64,000 nt of DNA from Hyphomonas polymorpha PS728 (GTDB lineage: Bacteria > Pseudomonadota > Alphaproteobacteria > Caulobacterales > Hyphomonadaceae). Positions within the stretch are counted from its first letter, which is position 1. Every line of letters begins with the position of its first letter. The position numbers and the translations under genes were made by a program. The stretch spans positions 1 through 64,000 of the forward strand of contig NZ_ARYM01000005.1 of assembly GCF_000685315.1 (NCBI RefSeq), in the 5' to 3' direction. Shown piece by piece: positions 14,416 through 23,508 of the stretch. Below the pieces are notes generated by a model. That model had not been told where the DNA came from, searched no databases, and saw only the letters and a list, made by a program, of their open reading frames with translations.

Positions 14416-16368
14416 TTACGGCGTTACGATTTCGAAAGGTGGGCCGGTATCGGCCGGATCGAACACGGACATCAACGCCGCCGTGGCGCCCGGCTCGCCC
14501 TCCACCTTCATGATGCCCGCTTCCATCAGCGCGGCGGCGGTCTGCCCGGCAAACAGCATTGCCAGAAAAGCCGGGCGCGGAATGGTAACCGTTGCGTCCA
14601 CGGGGCCTGCCGCACCGTCTTCATGGATCAGCACGGAATTGCGGATGGAAACACGGCGCGTCTCGCCCCGGTCCGGGAAGACAAATGCCACAGACGTTGC
14701 AATCCCCTCGGCCTTGGCCGGATCAACGCGAATGGCCAGCATGTCGAACACCTGCGGCGTTGTGATCGCGCCGATCATGTCCGGCGAAACGGTCGTGATC
14801 TGACGATCGGCCGGGGTTTCTCGCGCCTCGGCGGCGCCCGTAAGGTACATGTTCCGCCACAGTGACCCTTCCGCCTGATAGCCCATCTGCTCGAACGCCT
14901 TCGCCAAAAGTTCGCGAGCCTTCATGTTGGTGTCGTCGGAAAAGACAATATGGCTCGCCACCTGCGTCGCCCAGCGATAGTCGCCGCCATCATAGGCCTT
15001 CTGCGCCACCTTCAGCGCCTTTTTTGCCCCGCCCATCGCCGCCACATAGCGCTTGCCGGCTTCTTCCGGCGGCCAGGGGTTTAGGTTGGCCGGGTTGCCA
15101 TCATACCAGCCAAGATAGCGCTGATAGACCGCCTTGGAATTGTGAGACATCGTGCCGTAATAGCCGCGATTGTACCATTTGCTTGCAAGGCTATTGGGCA
15201 GAGCAATCACCTCGGCAATCTCGCTGGCCACATAACCCTTGTTCATCAGACGGATGGTCTGATCGTGCAGGTATTTGTAGGCGTCGCGGTGATGCGACAT
15301 GTATTCGGTGATCTCCGCCTGCCCCCAGCGTGGCCAGCCATGAGACACGAACATCACGTCGGTCTTGTCGGCATAGAGGGCGATCGACTCGGTCAGATAA
15401 TCCGCCCACGCCTTGGAGTCGCGCACCAGCGCGCCGCGCGGCGGCAACACGTTGTGCATCGTCGCATTGGCATTCTCTGCCAGACAGAGCGCGCGGAGAT
15501 GCGGAATATAGAAGTTCATTTCCGCCGGAGCCTCGGTGCCGGGCGTCAGCTGGAATTCGATCGCGATGCCATCGATAACCAGCGTCTCGCCGGTCTCCGT
15601 GATAGAATGCGTCGGCGGGATAAGGCTCATCGAACCGCGCGGAATGCCCGTGCCGATGCCCGCGCCGCCCTGCCCCGCCGGGCCGGGTTCGAGGCGTGAC
15701 CCAAACTGGAAATTCGCCCGTCGGCTCATCGCTCCGCCTGCGATCAAGTTCTCGCTGACGGCATGCTCCATGAAGCCTTCCGGCGCGATGATCTGCACCT
15801 TACCGGCAGCCACATCCTCCACCGTCACAATGCCTTTGACGCCGCCAAAATGGTCGGCATGGCTATGGGTATAGATTACCGCATGGATAGGCTTGTCGCC
15901 CAGATGCTGCTTCACAAGTTCAAACGCCGCCGCCGCAGATTCGGTCACTGTCAGCGGATCGACGATGATATAGCCCGTCTCGCCTTCGATGATGCTCATC
16001 ACCGAAATATCGAAGCCGCGGATCTGCCAGAGCCCGGGAGTCACTTCGAACAAGCCATGTTGCTTGAGCAGCCCCAAATGCCGCCAGAGGCTCGGGTTCA
16101 TCGTTTCGGCAGTGGGGCCGTCGGTAAAATCATAGGCGCTGAGATCAAACACCTTCTCGCCGTCCGCGCCAAGGATCACCGGATCTTCCCGTGTTACCAG
16201 GAATCCGCGCGCGGCAAGTTCAGCCTCTGACGTATCGTCCCAGGGCAGCCCTTCGGCGAACGCCTTGTTGGCGTTGATTGTTGCCTCAGTGGCTTTACCA
16301 GGCTCAGCGATCGCGCCCAGCGCAGGAACCAGCAGGGCCGCAAAGCCTGCAACAAGATGACGGCGCAT
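14416..16368 (-). CDS. alkyl sulfatase, metallo-beta-lactamase fold (SdsA1-like)
   Basis: This 650-residue secreted enzyme would hydrolyse primary alkyl sulfates such as SDS to alcohol and sulfate. The start ATG at 16368 is preceded by GGGGAGAG and gives a signal peptide (HLVAGFAALLVPALGAIA). The binuclear zinc motif THSHADHFGG is at residues 167-176, with further ligands expected in FVSHGWPRWG. The layout is that of class III sulfatases: MBL domain, helical dimerisation domain (YGTMSHNSKAVYQRYLGWYD), then a C-terminal SCP2-like domain (PAFLAMLFAGQTAAALMEAG). A TTGACAC-containing site lies 32 bases upstream, similar to sites before the other sulfatase genes. Confidence 0.9.
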   Translation of the reverse strand: MRRHLVAGFAALLVPALGAIAEPGKATEATINANKAFAEGLPWDDTSEAELAARGFLVTREDPVILGADGEKVFDLSAYDFTDGPTAETMNPSLWRHLGLLKQHGLFEVTPGLWQIRGFDISVMSIIEGETGYIIVDPLTVTESAAAAFELVKQHLGDKPIHAVIYTHSHADHFGGVKGIVTVEDVAAGKVQIIAPEGFMEHAVSENLIAGGAMSRRANFQFGSRLEPGPAGQGGAGIGTGIPRGSMSLIPPTHSITETGETLVIDGIAIEFQLTPGTEAPAEMNFYIPHLRALCLAENANATMHNVLPPRGALVRDSKAWADYLTESIALYADKTDVMFVSHGWPRWGQAEITEYMSHHRDAYKYLHDQTIRLMNKGYVASEIAEVIALPNSLASKWYNRGYYGTMSHNSKAVYQRYLGWYDGNPANLNPWPPEEAGKRYVAAMGGAKKALKVAQKAYDGGDYRWATQVASHIVFSDDTNMKARELLAKAFEQMGYQAEGSLWRNMYLTGAAEARETPADRQITTVSPDMIGAITTPQVFDMLAIRVDPAKAEGIATSVAFVFPDRGETRRVSIRNSVLIHEDGAAGPVDATVTIPRPAFLAMLFAGQTAAALMEAGIMKVEGEPGATAALMSVFDPADTGPPFEIVTP

Positions 16369-16383
16369 GTGTCTCTCCCCGGA

Positions 16384-16418
16384 ATGCGTGTCATCTCTTT
16401 TGACACGTCTTGTGCAAC
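16384..16418. promoter_or_regulatory. operator-like repeats before the alkyl sulfatase gene
   Basis: ATGCGTGTCAT at 16384-16394 is identical to 11 bases of the site at 19131-19141. TTGACAC-N5-GTGCAAC at 16400-16418 matches the left half of the palindrome at 26017-26035 exactly. Together GTGTCA and TGACAC also form an inverted pair (16388-16406). Confidence 0.4.
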
Positions 16419-16458
16419 ATCTGCTATCGCCCGAAGGCGGAGTTGCCAAGTCCGGTAT

Positions 16459-18042
16459 TCACCCCGTTTGCAGGATCAGGTTCCGGAGCGTCGCCACCGT
16501 ATCGGCTTCGGCTGCCGGTTTATCCCAGCGGATACGGCTGATCCGGGGGAAGCGCATCGCCAGCCCGGATTTGTGTCGGCTGCTCGCCCCGATGGAATCA
16601 AACGCCACCTCCAGAACCAGTTCCTTGCGAACCTCCAGCACTGGCCCATAGCGCCCGGTAATGTTTCCGCGCACAAACTTATCGAGGCGCACAAGCTCTT
16701 CATCGGTAAAGCCGGAGTAAGCCTTCCCTACCGGCACTAATTGGCCATCCTCTGTCCAGCAGCCGAAGGTGTAATCAGAATAGAACGATGATCGTTTGCC
16801 TGATCCGCGCTGCGCGTACATCAACACACAATCCGCCGTATACGGATCTCGCTTCCACTTATACCACAACCCCGAAATCCGCCCCGCCATATAGGCGCTG
16901 TCCCGCCGCTTCAGCATTACGCCCTCGATGGCCGGCGCGGGTGGCTCCCGGCGCATTGCCTCCAGCATGACGGCATCCGTCACCGGCACCAGCGGCGAAA
17001 GATCAAACCGGTCCGGCGGCAAACGCTGCACAAACATCTCCAGTATTCGCCGCCGCTCAACCCAGCTCTGAGGGCGCAGATCTTCATCCTCATGCTCCAG
17101 CAGGTCATACACCCGGATGAAGGCCGGGGAGGCTTCCAGTAGACTGCGCGGCGGCGCTTTGCGCCCGAGACGTTTCTGCAATTCCGAGAAGGACGCCGTC
17201 CGATACGGAACGTTTTCGTCCGCTACCAGAAGCTCGCCGTCCAATGCCGTGCCATGTGGGATCGCTCCGGCAAATTCCGGAAAGGCTTCGGAGATGTCCT
17301 CCCCGCCCCGGCTGTAGAGGCGCGCTTCGCCGCGGGCCCGCGCCAACTGCACGCGGATGCCATCCCATTTCCATTCTGTGGCAAAGTCCCGCAAGTCCGG
17401 CGGCGCGCCCTCCACCGGTACAGACAGCATGAATGGCCGGAACCGCACCACCGCGCTCACATCCGGCGCAGGCGCGGCGCCGGTTGCCCAGGCAAAAAGA
17501 TCGTCATGCGGCGCCGGGCTCGCATGCCAGAATTCCTCCACATCCGCGAGCGCCAAGCCGAACGCTTCGGCAAAAGCGGTCTTCGCCAGCCGTTCGGAAA
17601 CACCGATCCGGAAGTTCCCCAGCGCCAGCTTCAGCAGCGCGAACCGCTCCTCCACCGTGGACTGATCAAGCCACCTCGCCAACAGGCCTGGCGCCTCCCC
17701 CCGTCGCGTCGCCTGGAGCGCCGTCACAACCCCGCGCAGCGTCAGCGGCGCGGCCGCCCCGCTGTCCTGGGCGGGCCAGATCAGCGCAACCGTCTCTGCG
17801 GTATCCCCCACAAACTCCCGGCTGAGGCGCAGCAATTCCTCGTCCACCCGCTCTGCCGCCATCTTGCGCACCACGCTGGAGGTCAGCTGCGGCAGGTCCA
17901 GCGATCCGCCCAGCGCCGCGAGCGCCCAGCCCCGGTCTTCGGGATCAGCCTCCCGCAGATAGCGCGCAATCAGGCTCAGCTTCTCATTGCGAGAGCGCGT
18001 GATGATCAGCCGGTCCAGCAGGCGGGCAAAGTCGGCAATCAT
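16459..18042 (-). CDS. ATP-dependent DNA ligase
   Basis: A 527-residue ligase that seals nicks via an adenylated lysine. The N-terminal helical DNA-binding domain (1-200) carries LLKLALGNFRIGVSERL. The nucleotidyltransferase domain has Lys225 in EWKWDGIRVQ, followed by LYSRGGEDISEAFPEF, DGELL, and GVMLKRRDSAYMAGRISGLW with the 'WYKWKR' motif V. The OB domain holds GCWTEDGQLVPVGKAYSGFT. It overlaps by four bases the MBL exonuclease gene, the pairing known as the 'ligase-associated' repair set. The Lhr-like helicase and PdeM phosphoesterase of that set are not in this window. Confidence 0.93.
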   Translation of the reverse strand: MIADFARLLDRLIITRSRNEKLSLIARYLREADPEDRGWALAALGGSLDLPQLTSSVVRKMAAERVDEELLRLSREFVGDTAETVALIWPAQDSGAAAPLTLRGVVTALQATRRGEAPGLLARWLDQSTVEERFALLKLALGNFRIGVSERLAKTAFAEAFGLALADVEEFWHASPAPHDDLFAWATGAAPAPDVSAVVRFRPFMLSVPVEGAPPDLRDFATEWKWDGIRVQLARARGEARLYSRGGEDISEAFPEFAGAIPHGTALDGELLVADENVPYRTASFSELQKRLGRKAPPRSLLEASPAFIRVYDLLEHEDEDLRPQSWVERRRILEMFVQRLPPDRFDLSPLVPVTDAVMLEAMRREPPAPAIEGVMLKRRDSAYMAGRISGLWYKWKRDPYTADCVLMYAQRGSGKRSSFYSDYTFGCWTEDGQLVPVGKAYSGFTDEELVRLDKFVRGNITGRYGPVLEVRKELVLEVAFDSIGASSRHKSGLAMRFPRISRIRWDKPAAEADTVATLRNLILQTG

Positions 18043-19040
18043 GCCTCGCCCTCATCCGTTCGCCCCAACATATGCAGCGCCCGCGCGCGGATCTGATTGA
18101 GCTCACACCAGCGCAGCAGCCCCGCCTCGCTGCCATGCGTCACCCACACTTCCGAAGGCGCCACCTCGCGGATCGTCTGCGTCAGCTCTGCCCAGTCTGC
18201 ATGATCAGAGATCACCAGCGGCAGATCGATATTGTTTTGCCGCACCCGCTGGCGCACTTGCAGCCAGCCGGATGCCATCGCGAGCACGGGGTCTGGCAGG
18301 CGCCGTGTCCATCGATCCCGCAGTGCGCTTGGCGGAGCCACCACCACATGTCCCGCCATTTCCTCTGCTTCCGCGCCAGTCGCCGAGCGCAGCTCTCCCA
18401 GCTTCACGCCATGGGCCTCATAAAGCGCGCAAAGCTTCTCCATCGCGCCGTGCAGGTAAACCGGCCGGTCATACCCCGCCTCGCGCAGATGGCAGATCAC
18501 GCGCTGCGCCTTGCCCAGCGCATACGCGCCGATCAGCACGCTGCGCTCCGGTGCTTCAGCCAGACGCTCCATCACCTTGGCCACCTCACCCGCCGCCGGC
18601 GGATGCCGGAACACCGGCAGACCAAAGGTCGCCTCGGTAATCAGCACATCACAAGCAACGGGCACGAAGGGCGGGCAGGTCGGGTCCGCCGCCCGCTTGA
18701 AGTCGCCCGTCACGATCACCCGCTCGCCGCCCCGCTCCAACAACACCTGCGCCGAGCCCAGAACGTGGCCCGCCGGATAGAGCGTCACGCGCACATCCCC
18801 GATCTCCACCGTCTCGCCATAGGCCACCGCCCAGCCCGCCGTTGGCCCATACCGGGCCTCCATGATCGCCAGCGTCTCGTGCGTGGCGATGACGCGGCCA
18901 TGCCCCGACCGCGCATGATCGGCATGGCCATGCGTCACGATTGCCAGCGGCCTCGGCAATGACGGGTCCACAAACGCCGCCCCGCCCGCCACCTCAATCC
19001 CGCCCGCGCCGGGCCTTATCCAGTCAATTGGCAAACTCAT
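18039..19040 (-). CDS. ligase-associated metallo-beta-lactamase DNA exonuclease
   Basis: A 333-residue nuclease of the beta-CASP-like MBL group. Metal ligands are in THGHADHARSG, and TGDFKRAADPTCPPF, ISDHADWAELTQTI and VTHGSEAG match the ligase-associated exonuclease family. It probably trims DNA ends for the ligase encoded immediately downstream (four-base overlap). An upstream TTG at 19052 also opens the frame, but the ATG at 19040 starts the domain in the usual way. Its promoter would share the 19041-19184 gap with the divergent sulfatase gene. Confidence 0.87.
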   Translation of the reverse strand: MSLPIDWIRPGAGGIEVAGGAAFVDPSLPRPLAIVTHGHADHARSGHGRVIATHETLAIMEARYGPTAGWAVAYGETVEIGDVRVTLYPAGHVLGSAQVLLERGGERVIVTGDFKRAADPTCPPFVPVACDVLITEATFGLPVFRHPPAAGEVAKVMERLAEAPERSVLIGAYALGKAQRVICHLREAGYDRPVYLHGAMEKLCALYEAHGVKLGELRSATGAEAEEMAGHVVVAPPSALRDRWTRRLPDPVLAMASGWLQVRQRVRQNNIDLPLVISDHADWAELTQTIREVAPSEVWVTHGSEAGLLRWCELNQIRARALHMLGRTDEGEA

Positions 19041-19122
19041 CCTCACCGTCAAACGCGCCGGCGCGCCGGAAGGTTCAATCTGGACTCTTCCGGCGCGGTG
19101 GCAAGCCGGACGCAGGAATCAA

Positions 19123-19141
19123 TTGACGCGATGCGTGTCAT
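19123..19141. promoter_or_regulatory. 19-bp operator-like site before the first sulfatase
   Basis: TTGACGC-N5-GTGTCAT, 44 bases before the sulfatase ATG. It has the same architecture as TTGACAC-N5-GTGTCAA at 26017-26035 (12 of 14 arm bases identical). Confidence 0.5.
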
Positions 19142-19184
19142 AATGTCAGATGGATGTAACGATAAGATGAGGGAGGGTTTCATC

Positions 19185-20951
19185 ATGAGGCGCAGGCTGT
19201 TTGCTGCCTTGACTATCCTTGTGGCCGCCGCTGTGCCGGTATCGGCACAGGCCCAGAGCCAAAAACCCAACTTCGTGGTGATGGTGATCGATGATGCCGC
19301 CCTGATGGATCTCGGCATCTATGGCGGGGAAGCGGCCACACCCAATATTGACGCCCTCGCCACCTCGGGCGCGATGTTCACGCAATACCGCTCCTCCCCG
19401 CTCTGTTCACCCTCGCGCGCCATGCTGCTCACGGGGGTCGATAACCACCGCACCGGCATCTCCACCATCCCGGAAGTCCTGCCCCCAGAACATGTCGGCA
19501 AGCCCGGCTATACGATGCGCCTGGAACCCGGCGTCACCACGCTCGCTGCGCGCCTGAAGCCGCTGGGATACCGTACCCTGATGACCGGCAAATGGCACCT
19601 TGGCAGCGGCAAGGGAGACCTTCCCGATGGTCATGGCTTTGACCGGTCCTTCGCGCTCGATGCGTCGGGGGCGGACAATTGGGAAGACAAATCCTACATG
19701 CCCTTCTACGCGGATGCCCCGTGGTATGAAGATGGCAAGCCCGCTTCCCTGCCAGAGGATTTCTATTCCTCCACCTTCATCGTCGACAAGATGATCGACT
19801 ATATGGACGAAGGAGACACGAGCGCGCCCTTCCTCGCTTATCTCGGCTTTCAGGCGCTCCACATCCCGGTTCAGGCCCCGCCGGAATTTACCGCCAACTA
19901 TCTCGAAACCTACCGCGACGGCTGGGAAGCGCTGCAGACGCGCCGCTGGCAACGTGCCCAGGAACTCGGCCTCGTGCCTGCGGGTGCCGCCCAACCCGCC
20001 CTCCACCCGAACCTTCGCAAATGGGACGATCTTTCGGAAGATCAGCAGCGCCTCTTCGCCGCGCGCATGGCCGTCAATGCCGGCATGCTGGAAGCGATGG
20101 ACCATCATGTTGGCCGCCTGATCCAGCATCTCAAGGAAACCGGAGACTACGAGAACACGGTCTTCGTCATCACCTCGGATAACGGGCCTGAGCCCTCCAC
20201 CGCAGAAGACCCGCGCTTCGGCCCCTGGCTGGCCGCCAATGGCTATCATATCGGCCTTGAGCGCATCGGCGAGAAAGGCAGCTACGGCTTCATCGGCCCG
20301 GAATTTGCCAGCGCAGCATCTTCCCCCAGCTACCTTTTCAAGTTCTACGTTTCCGAGGGCGGCCTTCGCGTACCGCTCATCATGTCCGGCCCCGGAATAT
20401 CTCCCGGACGGGTGGACGCCTTCGCAATCGTCACTGACGTTGCGCCCACCCTGCTGGAAATGGCAGACGCCGGCCCTGCGCCAGAAGGCAGCATCTCTAT
20501 TGATGGCCGCAGCCTGCTGCCCCTGCTGTCTGGCGATGCCACACATGTCTACGCGCCAGATGATGCCATTGGCATCGAGGTGTCCGGCAACGCAGCTCTT
20601 TATAGAGGCCCCTGGAAGATCGTCCGCAATCTCCAGCCCTGGGGCGATGGCAACTGGCGCCTGTTCAATCTGGAAAACGACCCGGGCGAGACTCAGGATC
20701 TCAGCGCCGACCATCCGGAAGTCTTCGAGCAGCTTCAGGCAGACTACGCCGCCTATGCAGACCGGGTGGGCGTGCTCGAAGTGCCCGCGGGCTACAATTC
20801 CGTTGCCCAGGTGGAAAAGAACATGACCGCCGCCGTGCTCAAGCGGAACATGCCGAAAATCATCACCTTCGGCATTATCGGCCTGCTGCTCCTTGGCGGC
20901 CTCATCTGGCTGATCATCAAAGTCCTCCGCAGCCGGAAAAAAGAGGCCTGA
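19185..20951 (+). CDS. sulfatase (formylglycine-dependent), secreted and membrane-anchored
   Basis: A 588-residue arylsulfatase-family hydrolase. ATG 19185 is preceded by GGGAGGG and starts a clean signal peptide (FAALTILVAAAVPVSAQA). Metal-binding Asp36/37 lie in VVMVIDDA and the formylglycine precursor Cys74 in SPLCSPSRAMLLTG. TGKWHLG, a second metal site (TSDNGPEP) and the C-terminal sulfatase subdomain follow. It ends in a transmembrane helix (IITFGIIGLLLLGGLIWLII) and a basic tail, anchoring it on the periplasmic face. The second sulfatase begins three bases after its stop. Substrate unknown. Confidence 0.93.
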   Translation: MRRRLFAALTILVAAAVPVSAQAQSQKPNFVVMVIDDAALMDLGIYGGEAATPNIDALATSGAMFTQYRSSPLCSPSRAMLLTGVDNHRTGISTIPEVLPPEHVGKPGYTMRLEPGVTTLAARLKPLGYRTLMTGKWHLGSGKGDLPDGHGFDRSFALDASGADNWEDKSYMPFYADAPWYEDGKPASLPEDFYSSTFIVDKMIDYMDEGDTSAPFLAYLGFQALHIPVQAPPEFTANYLETYRDGWEALQTRRWQRAQELGLVPAGAAQPALHPNLRKWDDLSEDQQRLFAARMAVNAGMLEAMDHHVGRLIQHLKETGDYENTVFVITSDNGPEPSTAEDPRFGPWLAANGYHIGLERIGEKGSYGFIGPEFASAASSPSYLFKFYVSEGGLRVPLIMSGPGISPGRVDAFAIVTDVAPTLLEMADAGPAPEGSISIDGRSLLPLLSGDATHVYAPDDAIGIEVSGNAALYRGPWKIVRNLQPWGDGNWRLFNLENDPGETQDLSADHPEVFEQLQADYAAYADRVGVLEVPAGYNSVAQVEKNMTAAVLKRNMPKIITFGIIGLLLLGGLIWLIIKVLRSRKKEA

Positions 20952-20954
20952 TCC

Positions 20955-22616
20955 ATGCTCCGCAAGATCCTTATTGCACTGGTCATACTGATCGCCGGCT
21001 TGGGCGCCTTGGCCTTCTTCAATCGCAAGGAAATCATCCTCCACCTCGTCACCCGCGCCGAGCGCCCGCCGATTGCCCCCAATCGGCCGGTCGAGTGGAT
21101 GAAGGGCCCGGAAACGGCGGACACGACCGTTGCTGACCGCCCGCCCAACATCGTCTTCATCCTCGTCGACGATCTCGGCATCAATGACATCTCCACCTTT
21201 GGCGGCGGCGTCGCCGGCGGGCGTGTGCCCACGCCGAACATAGACCGTCTGGCCGCAGAAGGCGCCCTCTTCTCCACTGCCTATTCCGGCACCGGCACCT
21301 GCGCGCCCTCGCGCGCCATGCTGATGACGGGCCGCTATCCCACCCGCACAGGCTTTGAATACACACCGACTCCGCCCGGCATGTCCCGCATCGTGCCCAT
21401 GTTCGCCAATGACATGCGCACAGGATTGCCGCCCACGGAGCATGTGAAGGAAAACGAAAAGATCATGCCCCCCTTCGCCGAGCAGGGCCTGCCGAGCGAA
21501 GAGATCACCATCGCCGAAGTGCTCAAACAGCGCGGCTATCACACCGTCCATATCGGCAAATGGCATCTGGGCAACGCCGCCCCTTTCCGCCCCAACGATC
21601 AGGGCTTTGACGAAAGCCTCGACATGGCGAGCGGCATGTTCCTCCCCCCCGGTGATCCGCGCGGTGTGGATGCAAGGCTGGATTTCGACCCCATCGACAA
21701 ATTCCTCTGGGCACGTATGGATTTCGCCGCCAGCTATAATGGCAGCGACTGGTTCGAACCGGGCGGCTATCTCACCGATTACTGGACCGACGAATCCCTG
21801 AAAGTCATTGAAGCCAACCGCAACCGGCCCTTCTTCCTCTACCTTGCCCATTGGGGCGTCCACACGCCGCTCCAGGCCACCAAGGAAGACTATGAAGCCG
21901 TCGGTGATATCGAGCCCCACCACCTGCGCGTCTACGCCGCCATGCTGCGCGCCGTGGATCGCAGCGTCGGCCGCATCATGGAAAAGCTCGAGGAAGAAGG
22001 CCTCGCCGACAACACCATCATCGTCTTCTCAAGCGACAATGGCGGCGCCGGCTATATCGGCATTCCGGAGGTCAATGAGCCTTATCGGGGCTGGAAGATC
22101 ACCCTGTTTGAAGGCGGCATTCGCGTGCCCCTCTTCATGAAATGGCCTGCCGCCATCCAGCCGGGCACAGTCGTCGATGAGCCCGTCGCCCATATCGACA
22201 TGATGCCGACGCTCGCCGCGGTTGCGGGCGCGCCTCTCCCCGCCGGCGTTGAAATCGACGGGCAAAATCTCTTGCCCCTGGCAATGGGAGCCGATGGCTT
22301 CTCTCGCCCAGGCGACGCCATCTTCTGGTCCAGCGGCTACTACAAGGTGGTTCGCGCCGGAGGCTGGAAGCTTCAGGTCAATGGCCGCCAGAACAAGTCC
22401 TGGCTGTTCGATTTGAACAATGACCCTACCGAACAGACGAACCTCGCCGCTTCCGAGCCGAAAAAACTGGCAGAACTGCAAGCCCTGATCGATGCGCACT
22501 GGAAAGATGCGCGCCCGCCGCTCTATCCGTATACGATTGAAAGCCCGATCAAGATCGACCACACCCTGGCCGACGACTACGTCGAGGGCGAGGAATACAT
22601 CTACTGGCCCAACTGA
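20955..22616 (+). CDS. second formylglycine-dependent sulfatase, membrane-anchored
   Basis: A 553-residue sulfatase with an uncleaved-looking N-terminal membrane helix (ILIALVILIAGLGALAFF), placing the catalytic domain in the periplasm. Metal site DDLGIND is at residues 72-78 and formylglycine Cys116 in GTCAPSRAMLMTGRYPTRTG. HIGKWHLG, FSSDNGGAGYIG and the C-terminal LFDLNNDPTEQTNLA (typical of sulfatases) follow. It is translated with the preceding sulfatase (TGATCCATG). The stop lies seven bases from the end of the convergent FGE gene, forming a compact sulfatase-maturase locus. Confidence 0.93.
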   Translation: MLRKILIALVILIAGLGALAFFNRKEIILHLVTRAERPPIAPNRPVEWMKGPETADTTVADRPPNIVFILVDDLGINDISTFGGGVAGGRVPTPNIDRLAAEGALFSTAYSGTGTCAPSRAMLMTGRYPTRTGFEYTPTPPGMSRIVPMFANDMRTGLPPTEHVKENEKIMPPFAEQGLPSEEITIAEVLKQRGYHTVHIGKWHLGNAAPFRPNDQGFDESLDMASGMFLPPGDPRGVDARLDFDPIDKFLWARMDFAASYNGSDWFEPGGYLTDYWTDESLKVIEANRNRPFFLYLAHWGVHTPLQATKEDYEAVGDIEPHHLRVYAAMLRAVDRSVGRIMEKLEEEGLADNTIIVFSSDNGGAGYIGIPEVNEPYRGWKITLFEGGIRVPLFMKWPAAIQPGTVVDEPVAHIDMMPTLAAVAGAPLPAGVEIDGQNLLPLAMGADGFSRPGDAIFWSSGYYKVVRAGGWKLQVNGRQNKSWLFDLNNDPTEQTNLAASEPKKLAELQALIDAHWKDARPPLYPYTIESPIKIDHTLADDYVEGEEYIYWPN

Positions 22617-22623
22617 ACCCTGC

Positions 22624-23499
22624 CTATTCGGCTTCCAGATCCTTCACGATCCGGAAGCCGATATGGTTTGAGGAGAAGTCCACCTCCTGCGGGTGGCGTG
22701 CGGCGGGTCGATACCGGCGGCAGAAATTATCGGCGCAAAGATAGCTGCCACCCTTGATCGTGTTGTTGCCGGGCGCAAACGGCGTATCCGTCCACTCCCA
22801 CACATTCCCGATCATGTCGTAAAGGCCCAGCCTGTCCGCCGGGAAACAGCCCACCGGCGCAGCCCCTGCAAAACCGTCATCCCCGGTATTGGCGACCGGA
22901 AAAATGCCCTGCCATGTATTTGCGCGCGGCTTACCGTCATCGGTAAAAGCGCCGGAAGTGTCCCGCTCCGGGTCGGGCAGGCCGAGGCGCGCGGCATGCT
23001 CCCATTCCTCTTCGCTGGGGATACGCCCCCCTGCCCAGGCCGCATAAGCCATCGCATCCGCCAGCGACACATGGATCACCGGCCAGTTGCCCTTGCCTTC
23101 AATGTCTGTTCCCGGACCATCGGGCGCCTTCCAGCTTGCGCCGGAAATCAGATGCCAGCGCGCATTGCGAAATACCGCCGAGCCTGCCCCCGGCCGGTTC
23201 TCGATCAAGCCCCGCTCGGCATCGGTCACATAACCCGTCGCCGCCACAAAAGCCGCAAACTGATCATTCGTCACTTCATGCATCTGGATGCGGAAGCCGT
23301 CGACATGCAGTTCCATCTCTGGCCGCTCTTCCGGATAGATCGCGTCACGCCCCTTCTGCAGCACGCCGCCAGGCACGGTCACAAACTGTCCCACCGCACT
23401 AGCTTCAAGCCCGCAGCTTCCCGCAGCCGGATCATCCGAAGGTGAAGCCCCACAAGCTGCCAGCGCGCACAGCGTCAGAAGGGCAAGGCGGGCGCGCAT
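22624..23499 (-). CDS. formylglycine-generating enzyme (sulfatase maturase), predicted lipoprotein
   Basis: A 291-residue FGE/SUMF1-family protein that oxidises the Cys of the C-x-P-x-R motif in sulfatases to formylglycine. It carries the family fold markers VPGGVLQKG, MHEVTNDQFAAFVAATGYV, GRIPSEEEWEHAAR and NVWEWTD, and the catalytic/copper-binding pair Cys255 and Cys260 in GGSYLCADNFCRRYRPAAR, so it should be active. The N-terminus (LALLTLCALAAC) is a lipoprotein signal with Cys16 as lipidation site. Bacterial FGE usually acts in the cytosol; an exported one implies maturation after secretion. It is nine bases downstream of the TetR gene and convergent with the sulfatases. Confidence 0.9.
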   Translation of the reverse strand: MRARLALLTLCALAACGASPSDDPAAGSCGLEASAVGQFVTVPGGVLQKGRDAIYPEERPEMELHVDGFRIQMHEVTNDQFAAFVAATGYVTDAERGLIENRPGAGSAVFRNARWHLISGASWKAPDGPGTDIEGKGNWPVIHVSLADAMAYAAWAGGRIPSEEEWEHAARLGLPDPERDTSGAFTDDGKPRANTWQGIFPVANTGDDGFAGAAPVGCFPADRLGLYDMIGNVWEWTDTPFAPGNNTIKGGSYLCADNFCRRYRPAARHPQEVDFSSNHIGFRIVKDLEAE

Positions 23500-23508
23500 G
23501 GGATCAGA

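Noticed and set aside
19407-21923. 838-codon open frame antisense to the two sulfatase genes
   Set aside because: It crosses the boundary between two clear sulfatase genes on the other strand and has no motif or ribosome-binding site.
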